A model generated the notes under the pieces. The model did not search any database. It was not told the origin of the DNA and saw only the letters and a program-made list of their open reading frames with translations. DNA of 64,000 bases. It comes from Adineta ricciae. Taxonomy: Eukaryota > Rotifera > Eurotatoria > Adinetida > Adinetidae. A program made the position numbers and the translations under genes. Positions 44,346 to 54,038 of this stretch are shown piece after piece. How positions within the stretch are numbered: position 1 is the stretch's first letter; each line of letters starts with the position of its first letter. The stretch is taken from contig CAJNOJ010000029.1 in NCBI GenBank assembly GCA_905250025.1, positions 1 through 64,000 on the forward strand, written 5' to 3'.

Positions 44346-46448
44346 TTAAGAATTGATCGACGACGTTGATGATTTTTGAAGAAGTTTTTGTAGGCGTTCG
44401 ATTTCGATTTGTAAAGTAGCACGAGCTTTCTTCTCCTCATCTAATTCAGTGATTAAGTCTCGAATTTGTTCAGTAAAATGAGACTTCATTTCATCCATCG
44501 AATGCTTCAACTTAAGGAAATCTTTATGCATTTGCTCTACTGTTGTTACTGGTGAATGCGAATCAGCGGTTCCATTTAAAAGTGAAGTTGCGGTACTAGT
44601 TAACGAATGTGAGCGATTTGAATAACGAGGTGATTCCAGTTGACCTGGTTCTACAACATCAAATTAATGAATGTTCTTCATGACAGATAAGACTTACCTC
44701 GTTGATATGGAGGAGGCGATGGTGTGTGCATTTTATGTTCATTCTAAATAGATTTCAGGAAGGTAAATAAGAACTTTTATTCGAATGAACAAGTCACCTT
44801 CGTATCAGTCGATTGCAAATAATTTGCTTCGTCTGTTGATTTGTTGGCATCGTGATCCTAGAGGAAATCGAAATCTCAAAGGAATTTGATTGCGCATAGA
44901 AACGAACGATTTTTCTTAGTGTAGTTGAGGGCGGTCGTTTGACAGATATAGACTTTTGTTTATTCATATCATTTTGTTTCTCTTTGAAATCTGTGTCAAC
45001 TGGGCGATTTCGTGACAAATTGTCTAAAAAGATCTTCTAAAAATATCCCTTGTTTTCGTCGAGTTAATTACCTTCGTCTTCGCTGATTATTGATGACTTA
45101 GTCGAATGATGAGCTTCATTAGAATAATCATGCGATGAACCTATTTAGAAAAAAAAACCCATATAAGTTCTTTTTTCTGATGTGCGGAGAAGAAATCCTT
45201 CTTACCATTGGTTGGTGTCGCTTTTGATAATATCCGAGACGGATGTTTGGTTCGATTTTCAGGTGTATTAGGTCGATGTTTGAGAGTCTAAAAAAGAGAG
45301 ATTGCTTCGTTGCATGTCTTCAAAATACAAAATAACAAACCATTGATGATGGAATTTCCTCAACGTAATTATCTGTAAGAAGTCATAAAAGCTAATTAAG
45401 ATGAAATACAAGTTCAAAATCTAACCTGGAAACACCCCAATACGTCCATTAATTTCGCCCTGAAAAGAAAAGAAGTTAAACAATTAGTTTTGAATTTCAC
45501 GAATGCTACCTTCCACCATCCTTCGTCTTCTAAATTTTTGTCGAGCACTGTTACAATATCGTCCGCTGCTAATGTTAGCTCGTCATCAGCTGTCGCTTTG
45601 TAATCGTACAGAACTCGAGCTTTGATCGGACTGTTTTTCTTCGCCGCTTCATTTCTGACCAATTCGTTCAAACCATTGACCTGTTTGGATTTGTTCGTTT
45701 TCAGTTTTTGCTCATCATGAATACGTGTCACGTAATTCGACGGAAATAGACCAAGTTTCCCATTCAATCGACCTTCATACCAACCCTCTTCGACCTATAA
45801 GTCAACGTCATTCTTAATCAAAACAGCTATTACACATATTTCACATACTGTTCGTGTTACATTAATAATATCGTTTGGTTCAATGGACAATTCATCATCG
45901 TGAAGTGGTAGATACGTATAGACTGCTCTGACTTGGAAGAGAGTTCCGTTTTGAGAAGCTAAAATGGCATTGAAAATGAAGATGAACGAGCTGATAAGAA
46001 AAGGTCGAACATACGAGTATCGCTGGTAGTAAACGCTCGTCTTCGAAGTGTATCATTTTTCGTGTTAGTTTGATTGGTTGCAAACGTTCGTGTTTTGGCT
46101 TTTTCCTTTTTCAGTAACTTTATCGAGGGAGAAAGAAAATACTCAAATGAATCTAATCAAAACGATGTTACTTACTGTAACGAAATTATCGGGGAAAAGT
46201 CTAAAATTGAGAATCACAAGTGACTTTGGCATGAAACTCTTTTCACTTTACCCTACGATGCCTCGACATTCTCCTTTCAACCAACCATCTTCAGCTGGAA
46301 CTGCACCGATGATAATATCTCCTTTTCGTATCGTTAACTCATCCGATGATTTGGCTGTGTAATCATATTCAACCGCATAAGTTCCCACTGAAACGAAATA
46401 ATTCTATTGGATCGTTTCATGTTACTCGAAGAAATAGGGTTACTCACT
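44346..46448 (-). CDS. SH3KBP1: CIN85/CD2AP-family adaptor (three SH3 domains, coiled coil)
   Basis: CIN85/CD2AP proteins link receptor endocytosis (Cbl, endophilin) and actin. Fourteen coding exons sum to 467 aa. SH3-A spans exons 2-3 (VEYDYTAKSSDELTI, GLFPDNFV); exon 3 is a 25-nt micro-exon. SH3-B (VRAVYTYLPLHDDELSI, GLFPSNYV) and SH3-C (ARVLYDYKATADDELTL, GVFPDNYV) follow, then a Ser/Lys-rich linker with a Pro motif (TPSPPPYQR), and a C-terminal coiled coil (residues ~408-460) as in the family. The start codon is split: A at 46,448 and TG at 46,387-46,386, giving MGTYAVEYDYT, which aligns with CD2AP/CIN85 starts. Which of the two vertebrate paralogues it matches best is uncertain. Confidence 0.9.
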
Positions 46449-47206
46449 TGTCTTTCAATTCATTTGAAATGAAATGCTCACAAAATCAACATTTCACGTA
46501 CTACATATTAAACTAGACCGACCGATGATGTCAAATGTCACGCAAACGAATGAATTTATATACTATTCCGTTACTAAAGCGAACAAAGGAAAGAAAGAAG
46601 AAAAAAATCAGAAGCGTTAGAAGGGAAATTTTCTCCCTCTCTCTATCTATCTCGGTCGTTCTTCTTTTCTCAAGCAAGCAGCAGTAGCACACGAGAATGT
46701 TTTCTTTGAGAATGGTCGAAGTGAGTAGAGAACAATCCATCGGATACAATCATTCATAGAGACCGCCAGATGTCGAATAGGGAGAACAGAGCGTAAGGTG
46801 AAGTGCAGGAAACACTCAAGTAGAACTACACACTTGGTAGTTTATCTTTCGAGACAAAGCAAGATCAACAGACTTTAACAAAGTCTAGTATAAACATGAT
46901 AAACTTGAACTCTGTCCGCAATCTCGCAAAATCAATGTAAAATGCACCTTGAACAACAAATTACGTTAAGAGTAGCAGACAAAGGCCAGAAGACAAAATG
47001 ACATCTGAATTGCACAGACAGGGACTCGCTCAGTTGTTAATAGAGATCAATATAGCACGCATTAATTTCCCATAGGCCGTTCTAATTATGTACCGAAAAG
47101 TAAGATTTCTAATTTTTTGCACTGAAATGTACACTTATTCATTAAATGTCTGTAGAAACTATCTATTTATTATCGTTTCGGTAAAAAGTAAAAATACGAA
47201 GTTTTC
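46449..47206. other. spacer: adaptor promoter and oxidoreductase 3' region
   Basis: A CT-rich tract (about 46,635-46,652) and AT-rich DNA lie between two minus-strand genes. No supported coding exon or RNA gene. Confidence 0.45.
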
Positions 47207-48229
47207 TTATTTGTCGCTGATAACTGTTATAACTATTTTTCCCATGGTTAAGTTGTCTTCCATGTATTTATGTGCATCTATAATCTTCTCCATCGGCCAT
47301 GTTTTATCGATAATAACTTTTAATCTTCCGTCCACAAAAGCCGGCAGCGCTTCGACTTCGAATTCTTTGACTAAACTTGTCTTATACTCAATTGGTCGAG
47401 CCCGTAAAACAGTTCCGGAGAGCGTTAAACGTTTTCTCATTAATACTGCCAATGATAGTTTATCTGCACTCGCTCCACTTTGAGCACTGTACACAACCCA
47501 GCGTCCATCTGTACCAATTACGTCCTGATTTGCTTCGATATAATCTTTGCCAATACTTTCATAAATAAGATCAAATCCATTTTTATTAAGCTCTCGTGCG
47601 AATTCTTTCATTGTGCCAGCCCACGGTCCGTGTTTATAATTGACGGCTTTATCTGCACCGAGTTTTTTACAATAAGCAATCTTTTCATTCGTACCAGCTG
47701 TGGTTGCTACTTTTGCACCGAAGAATTTTGCCAGCTGAATGGCTGCGGTGCCAACACCGCTTGCACCGGCATGGATCAACACAAGGTCATGCTTTTTAAT
47801 ATGACCAACAAATCGTAAACCTTGGTAGGCAGTTAGAAACGTTTCAGGAATACCAGCAGCGTCGATCATTGATATTCCGTCAGGAATTTTCATCACTGAA
47901 CCTGTGTGTACAGCAACATATTCTGCGTAGCCGCCACCAGCTACTAAAACCATAACTTTGTCACCATTCTGCCATTTTCCTGTTGCTTCACTACCAACCT
48001 CGACAATTTCTCCCGAAGCTTCTAATCCCATGATATCAGTCACACCGGGTGGTGGCGGATATTGACCTTTGCGTTGCATTGTATCGGCTCGATTCACACC
48101 AAACGCATGAACTTTAACTAACACTTCATCATCTTTTATCTTCGGTACAGCAGTTTCACCAATATACATTTTCTCAAAATCACCAAAATCTTGCAATAGG
48201 ACCGCTTTCATTTTCGTAGGAATCGACAT
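47207..48229 (-). CDS. TP53I3: PIG3/TP53I3-type NADPH quinone oxidoreductase, intronless
   Basis: A zinc-free medium-chain reductase that reduces quinones with NADPH. Single exon, 340 aa, starting at the first ATG (48,229; MSIPTKMKAV; a second start MKAV is possible). Family motifs are FGVNRADTMQRKGQYPPPPG, MGLEASGEI, IPETFLTAYQ, the nucleotide-binding HAGASGVGTAAIQLAK, NYKHG, DGRWVVYS and AHKYMEDN near the C-terminus. It lacks the structural zinc cysteines of alcohol dehydrogenases. Intronless structure could reflect retroposition or transfer from bacteria, where close relatives are common; sequence alone does not decide. Orthology to TP53I3 is likely but not tested by phylogeny. Confidence 0.88.
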   Translation of the reverse strand: MSIPTKMKAVLLQDFGDFEKMYIGETAVPKIKDDEVLVKVHAFGVNRADTMQRKGQYPPPPGVTDIMGLEASGEIVEVGSEATGKWQNGDKVMVLVAGGGYAEYVAVHTGSVMKIPDGISMIDAAGIPETFLTAYQGLRFVGHIKKHDLVLIHAGASGVGTAAIQLAKFFGAKVATTAGTNEKIAYCKKLGADKAVNYKHGPWAGTMKEFARELNKNGFDLIYESIGKDYIEANQDVIGTDGRWVVYSAQSGASADKLSLAVLMRKRLTLSGTVLRARPIEYKTSLVKEFEVEALPAFVDGRLKVIIDKTWPMEKIIDAHKYMEDNLTMGKIVITVISDK

Positions 48230-48578
48230 GCTTTTCTTTTCAAACAAACTATCTCTCACTATTAAAAGTACGTTGTGGTCGTTCGTTCGAAATGATTGCA
48301 ATAGGCACCAATAAAATCAAAGATATAATAACTAATCAAATGTTTCTGTATTACACTCATCATCGTGTAGCGACGTTATAGAATGTATTCGTTTCAATAC
48401 ACTCGAAAGTTTCATCTTCGTTCGATCGAATTTTTTTCCATTTACAAGTTGTTTCATTGGCAACGACCGCCCTCTTTCTTCTTGAAGAGGTAGAATCGAA
48501 TACGTTGCAATGGTGATACTATACCATTGAAAAGAATAACTTACCTTTGAATGAAGAATTGAAAACGAGATACAAACA
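48230..48578. promoter_or_regulatory. divergent promoter region
   Basis: Only 349 bp separate the divergent oxidoreductase and ubiquitin-like genes, so both promoters must lie here. No convincing core element was recognised. Confidence 0.45.
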
Positions 48579-48947
48579 ATGACTACGATTCCAATATCTA
48601 TTAAATATGGTGGCACTACATATCACATGCACCTTGTTGATTCACCTGAGCTTTCCAGATCTGAACAATTCAATATGATCGCCAGCTATATTCATATACC
48701 AGTTAATGGCTTAAAACTGATCCATAAAGGCAAACGATACACGAAAGAAAATTGGCATGAATTGACGCTTGCATCGAACATGAACTTCTTGGGCATTGGA
48801 GAACAACAGGAAGATGACACAAATGTGGACATAAAAGACATTGAATGTATAATGCATCAATTGAAAGTTGATCGAAACACAGCTGTTCGTGCCCTGAAGC
48901 TTCACCCGAATGTCATCGACGCGATTTTGTATCTAGGAAACACATGA
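48579..48947 (+). CDS. ubiquitin-like domain protein with NAC-alpha-type UBA
   Basis: An intronless 122-aa protein. Residues ~5-75 read as a ubiquitin-like fold (PISIKYGG, then NGLKLIHKGKRYTKE and NFLGIG, equivalent to the LIxxGK turn). After an acidic linker (QQEDDTNVD), residues ~85-120 match the C-terminal UBA of nascent-polypeptide-associated complex alpha and HYPK: KDIECIMHQLKVDRNTAVRAL then NVIDAILYLG. In those proteins the domain works at the ribosome or with the NatA acetyltransferase, so a ribosome or acetylation link is a guess. The stop overlaps the next ATG (ATGA, 48,944-48,947), where an acetyltransferase gene begins. Confidence 0.75.
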   Translation: MTTIPISIKYGGTTYHMHLVDSPELSRSEQFNMIASYIHIPVNGLKLIHKGKRYTKENWHELTLASNMNFLGIGEQQEDDTNVDIKDIECIMHQLKVDRNTAVRALKLHPNVIDAILYLGNT

Positions 48948-49429
48948 CTATTCTACAGCAAATTTTTCAGATCATGTCAATAGAAATAAAAGAAAGTTTA
49001 AGCTTATTTGACCAAGCGCATTCTATTCATCAACAGATACCAGAATTTCAAAACCAATCGTCGACTTACGATGAATTATCAGTAAGAATCAACAAGGCTA
49101 AACATCCATTGGTACTTGTTGCCTATGCTGATGATCAGCCGGTTGGTTATCTGATGGGTTACGAACGGTATCAAGGATCATTTTACGTTTGGTTGGCTGG
49201 TGTTCTTCCAAGTCATCGGCGACACGGAATACTCGGTCGATTAGTGAAGCAAACAGAACAATGGGCAAACAAATTAAATCTTAGTTCGTTGAATGTAAGA
49301 ACACGTAATCGCTTTAAATCAATGCTTCTATTTTTGATTTCGCATGATTTCAAATTGATTGATATCGACAAAAGACAGTCTGTCGATGATCATCGTTTGA
49401 TTCTTGAAAAACAGCTCAGTCTCTTATAG
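48944..49429 (+). CDS. GNAT-family N-acetyltransferase
   Basis: An acetyl-CoA-dependent acetyltransferase, substrate unknown. Intronless; 161 aa from the ATG at 48,944 or 151 aa from the ATG at 48,974. The later ATG is favoured because an acceptor AATTTTTCAG ends at 48,970, four bases before it. The GNAT fold shows LVAYADDQPVGYLMGYE (strands 2-3), VWLAGVLPSHRRHGILGRLV (strand 4 and the acetyl-CoA RRxGxxG loop, here RRHGILG), then LNVRTRNRFKSMLLFL and GFKL-like DFKLIDID. The sequence resembles bacterial GNATs, so horizontal acquisition is possible. It forms a two-gene unit with the ubiquitin-like gene. Confidence 0.85.
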   Translation: MTILQQIFQIMSIEIKESLSLFDQAHSIHQQIPEFQNQSSTYDELSVRINKAKHPLVLVAYADDQPVGYLMGYERYQGSFYVWLAGVLPSHRRHGILGRLVKQTEQWANKLNLSSLNVRTRNRFKSMLLFLISHDFKLIDIDKRQSVDDHRLILEKQLSLL

Positions 49430-49578
49430 ATTCTCTGTCATCGAAACTTTGTACAATTGACAATGAGATTGATTCTTGTCTTATGTATTGTTGTAGTACA
49501 AATAAAAAAGATTTCATAAGAACCGAAATAGAATTTTACAAAATAAACACTGTTTTCCTATAGAAGATCCGTAGAAAT

Positions 49579-50313
49579 TTAATGGTGAGGACCATAACCA
49601 CCAGGTCCACCGAATTGATTCGGATTTCCTCCATATCCAGGTCCACCAAATTGGTTTGGATTCTGCCCGTAACCTGGTCCGCCAAACTGGTTTGGCGGTG
49701 GTCCGTAGCCAGGTCCACCGAATTGATTTGGCGGTGGTCCGTAACCACCAGGCCCACCGTATTGGTTTGGCATCTGTCCGTAACCAGGTCCACCGAACTG
49801 ATTTGGCATTTGTCCATAACCTGGTCCACCGTATGCATTAGGATTCTGTTGATATCCCGGTGCACCGTACGAATTTGGACTAGGTCCGTATCCTTGTGCT
49901 CCATATTGTGGACCGTGGCCCATACTAGCACCTCCACCGATACGTCCGTCGCCATTGAGATCCATACCGGTAGCTCTTTCTACTTGGTTTATCACACCTC
50001 CAGCGGCACCGCCGCTTCCATGTCCCTGTGCATGACCATGACCACGACCTTTTGATACAAAAAAACATATCTTGACACACATTCTCTTCAATATAAACAC
50101 AATCACTCACCTGATCCGACGACACCGTCGCCATTCAGATCCATTCCTATCTTCTTTTCAATTTGCTTAGTTATAAAGTCTAAACAGAGAAAAAGACTTT
50201 CAATTTCTTTGATTACGGATATTCTTGTATTTATGTCGCAAGGCACCGTCCATCTAGTACTTTATCCTACACAATGCACTATTGTCGAGGAAAACGAACA
50301 TCAACTTACTCAT
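49579..50313 (-). CDS. Gly/Pro/Tyr/Gln-rich repeat protein with two DxNGDG motifs
   Basis: Three exons: 50313-50310 (only ATG plus one base), 50179-50111 and 50048-49579 (180 aa). The N-terminus has two copies of a module ending GMDLNGDGxxG, each like a lone EF-hand calcium loop (DLNGDG), each preceded by an amphipathic helix (ITKQIEKKI; INQVERAT). They flank a His/Gly-rich stretch. Residues ~85-180 are tandem ~11-residue repeats of the type FGGPGYGQMPNQ, which resemble annexin-type or prion-like disordered tails. There is no signal peptide. I do not recognise an orthologue; a calcium-responsive self-assembling protein is only a hypothesis. Confidence 0.8.
49585..49870 (-). repeat. tandem ~33-bp coding repeats
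   Basis: About eight imperfect copies of a ~33-bp unit encode GGPGYGxxPNQF-type repeats; a few carry an extra GGY. The DNA repeats are easily seen on the plus strand as recurring GGTCCACC and CCGTA words. Confidence 0.85.
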
Positions 50314-50809
50314 GTTTAAGTTTTAATAACAATAACTTCAATGCAGAAAGATCAACGTAAGGCTGATGCTTTTTATATCTTGCTTTTTTTTCTTTGTAAA
50401 AACGATATTTTTCTTTAATTCTCTATTCCTCTTGTGTCAACTTGTTTTTCTCTCCTCCCTCCATTTCTTTTCTCTTTCTTTCTCTTCTTGCTTTCCAAGC
50501 ATGCAATACTCCACACGATTAAATATACGAAGAATAAATAGTTAAAGAAAAAAAACTTCTACGTTGCTGTCGTCATTCTTCTTTGGCGTTTCGTTAGCTT
50601 TCTCTCTCATCAGTATTCAGTAATGTATTTGCTTTTAGCTGAAGTCACCAGACAGACGTCAATGCATATGGGGAGGAAAAAAAATGATCGAGAAAAGAGT
50701 ATTTCGTTTGTTGTTTTTTCGTTCTCGAGAATGTTCGTTGAACTCGAACGATTAGTCGCGAATGAACTGTCCTAATTTTATTTGCAATTAACCTAACAAA
50801 CATCCGATT
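50314..50809. other. spacer between Gly-rich gene and orphan gene
   Basis: CT-rich tracts (50,450-50,500) and AT-rich DNA form the upstream region of the Gly-rich gene. No further gene is supported. Confidence 0.45.
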
Positions 50810-52071
50810 TTAAAAGTACTGCGACTGAGATTGTTGACTGAAGGAATAATCCAAACTGTTATTTCTCAATGGCATCGACAGTGCTTTCGTTGTATGATGT
50901 TTCTGTTGCTGATATTGCGAATGTTCGCTACTACTCGAGCTTGTGTAAGTTCGAAAGACCTTCTCGGTCATTCTTGTTCGTTTGTAATTGCCTGCTTGTA
51001 GTTGGCCTTCTAATCTAAGTAAATGAGTGTAGTTGACTTTTCCATCGAGTAAAGAGGAAACTTGATTAATGAACGTGTACAGTTTGTCAATCGAACGTTG
51101 TGATAGACGACGTTGAAATATACTTCGGTTATGAATGATTTCGTGAAGAATATTGAATAGTCGATCGATCAGATCAACATTGGACAGCGTTATTGAAATT
51201 TCTGAATTTTCACAGTTTTGACTAAGCCGTGCACAAAGTTTATCCAAGATACGGGACACACATGAATTCGATGATGCTAAATCAAAGAACTTCGTTTTCA
51301 TCCCCAATTCTATCGCCATAGGTCATACTAACCTAGTGAAATGATTATTTGATGAAGGTAATTCACATTATCATCCATAGTATGCTCAAGTAGATCAAAC
51401 ACGCTGTGGATAAATTTGTCAATCATTGGCAGGAGATCAAGAATAATGTGATAAGGTTTATCGTTGTCTGTTTTTAAGCAGTTGGCAACTATTTGTATCG
51501 TATAAAGACATGCATCGATTGGCATCGTTCGATGGTCAATGTCGCTCATGGTGATCCATTTCGTTAAAGTATTCAGTAGGAATTCAATATCATTGATTTT
51601 CATGTGATAAGTTCTGTTTTTGATTTTCAAGACTTTTTCGGCGAATTCGCCGTATTCATATTCATTCATTGTCGTCTTATTCGACTGTTCATGATCAGTG
51701 TCGGCATTTGTGATATCCATCAGAGAAATGCTTGAAGTTAATGTCGAATGATTCGATACGAAACGTGATAGAAGATTTTGTTGTCGAAGAATCAAATGCT
51801 CATCAAGAAGAGAAACTAGTTCATTCGAACGATTTGAGCGAGGGTATAATCGTTTGGCCAAACTACGTGTGAACACATCCGGTTTAATACCCGACGGTGT
51901 ATTGCGGATGATAGCTATCGCTAAAGATAACTTTTTAAATAGATTAACATTTAGTCGTTCTAAATCCATGATGATCGGTGATGAAATGATAGAAAAGAGA
52001 AGCTCAACGCCACTAATTTGAATAGGACCAATCACATTTACTTGAGAAAGAGGACACATTTGGTCGATCAT
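50810..52071 (-). CDS. hypothetical helical protein, orphan
   Basis: Two exons, 52071-51333 and 51276-50810, separated by a 56-bp GT-AG intron (401 aa). The sequence is predicted to be mostly alpha-helical with leucine/isoleucine-rich helices, reminiscent of armadillo/HEAT folds, followed by a Ser/Gln-rich disordered tail (from about residue 340). No catalytic motif, signal or membrane segment is seen. The phase-consistent splice and balanced composition argue for a real gene. It starts 313 bp after the stop of the same-strand ATP synthase gene, so it might be co-transcribed. I do not recognise the family. Confidence 0.65.
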
Positions 52072-52384
52072 CCGCTTAGAAAATTCAATTGGAATTTACA
52101 ACTAGATCAATGTGGCTTATCTTTAACATCTGTCTATTCATACTCGGCTTCAAAAACAAGAAACTGTTACAAGTTGTTATTAAAATACGAGACAAACCAT
52201 CTGGAAGGAATATAGAACTAGAAACTAAAGTTCCATCACACATTCATGAGAAGAATTATGCTAAAGACAGTCAATAAAGTACGTTCATAATGGATTCTAA
52301 TGTGTTTTCAGAACGCAAACAGGAGCCTAAGAGAAGAAAAACAATGATATATACATGATGAAAAAGATTTCCAATTGAATAAAC

Positions 52385-52795
52385 TTACATGAAAGCCATC
52401 ATCAGGCAAAAGAGCCCCATAGCTTCGGACAAAGCAAAACCAAGAATAGCGTATGAAAACAATTGTTGTTTCAAGCTTGGATTGCGTGCATAAGCAACGA
52501 CTAATGAACCGAATACTGTTCCAATACCTATGAAAAACAACTGATAGATAATCGAGATTTTTCTACGAGAGAGTGACTAACCTGCACCAGCACCAGCTAC
52601 ACCGACAGTTGCTGCACCGGCCCCGATATATTTTGCAGCCGAGTCAATGTCATGACGAACAGTCGAGGTAGAGATAGTACGATGCGATGAGATGGTAGCT
52701 GAAGCTAATGCTGGCAATTGCCGATTTGCGATTAGCTGACCAAGCCGACAGAGAGCCGATGGTTTCGCTAGTGTTAAACGGACTAAAGATGCCAT
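52385..52795 (-). CDS. ATP5MC: mitochondrial ATP synthase F0 subunit c precursor
   Basis: Subunit c forms the proton-driven rotor ring of the mitochondrial ATP synthase. Two exons, 52795-52582 and 52527-52385 (118 aa). Residues 1-~43 are a Ser/Arg/Leu-rich mitochondrial targeting peptide. The mature part has [16 protein letters not shown], the [13 protein letters not shown] helix-1 glycine repeat, the polar loop [12 protein letters not shown], and helix 2 [20 protein letters not shown] with the proton-carrying Glu. Length and residues are typical of animal precursors. Confidence 0.97.
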
Positions 52796-54038
52796 ATGTG
52801 GTATTTGAGAGTCGAGAGAGAAAAAACAACAAGCAAGCCAAACTACCGATAAGAAGTTTTGGCGTTCTCCATAACACATTACGAAAGAAAAAAAAACATG
52901 GCTTGCGTCATAGATGTCGTTCTTGAGCAAAAATGACAAAATAATCAGCAAGAGAAATGTAAATAAGAACTAATTTTTTGATACCTATTCTCCATGATAT
53001 CCGAGATTTTTCCAAGCAAATATTATCGACAGGATAATTTGTGTAAACTACGGATCTGATGATGGATTGAAATAGCTCAAGACTTTTTTGACGTCTTCAT
53101 CTACTTGCTTATTTACTTTTCTTAATCATTAGCTTGCTAAAAAGATTCTTCTGTTTTCATATGTAAGGATATAAAGTAATATTTCTTTTTCTCTAATGGA
53201 ATCTGTTATTATTGCATTGAAAGAGGCTATTATTCACAGCTGATAGAATTCCTGAATCCAAAATAGACCAAGTGATTTTCAGACAAATATCTTTGACTAT
53301 AATTAGTCAACATATTGTCATTTCTAATAAACCTACGCATTCTACCAGTTGACATACGGATTTCCATATGTGTTTAGCTCAAATAATGACGTAATGCATC
53401 AGAGAAAAGTGATATTTTTAGATAAAACATGACAAGATACGATAGCCATACACTTTCCATAATTGCATTTTGTTTTGCAGACTGTAAAATCTATTCACGT
53501 AATTTTTCTCATATGTCATTTATTGAAAGTAAATTGAAATCATGCACACATGAATTCACACGGAAATCTCTTTTTTCATCATCATCATCATCATCTTCTA
53601 CTTCTTCTTCTTTTCGGAAAATCACATCTTGATCTCGTTTTCAGGCAACTCTCGTGTCACAGTATCCTTATAAAAGAAGAAAAATAGAATGAGATGCATC
53701 TTTTAATACTTTTCCTCATTATATATAAGTTTTTTGTTTTAAGAATCTATAAATTGACTCGCTAAGATAATTCTCTTTTCAGTAGAAACCCAGCTTAGTT
53801 TCAGAGATGTTTCGCATTCATTCATTCATTCATTCAGTTGTACACGTTCAAACATAAAAGAATGATTAAGTCTAGGTAAGTACATCTGATCATTAGGGAG
53901 ATGTACGTTATCGTAGACTACGACAATCATATGCATGACTTAAGCAACGTTTTGTACTTGATTAGAAGCAGAAAATATTGAGTAAGATGTTTTTTCCTTC
54001 GTATTTAGCTAAGAAACATTTGCTGATGACGATTCTCG
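52796..54038. other. divergent upstream region with simple repeats
   Basis: About 1.2 kb between divergent genes. (TCA)n/(TTC)n repeats lie at about 53,575-53,615 and an ATTC repeat at about 53,817-53,836. No supported exon or RNA gene was found. Confidence 0.45.

Noticed and set aside
48915..48970. Cis-spliced fusion of the ubiquitin-like and GNAT proteins through a 42-bp intron
   Set aside because: The joined frame hits a stop at once and the intron would be shorter than any other in the window.
49582..50055. Long plus-strand open frames over the Gly-rich gene
   Set aside because: They are antisense shadows of the tandem coding repeats and have Arg/Ser/Thr-rich composition.
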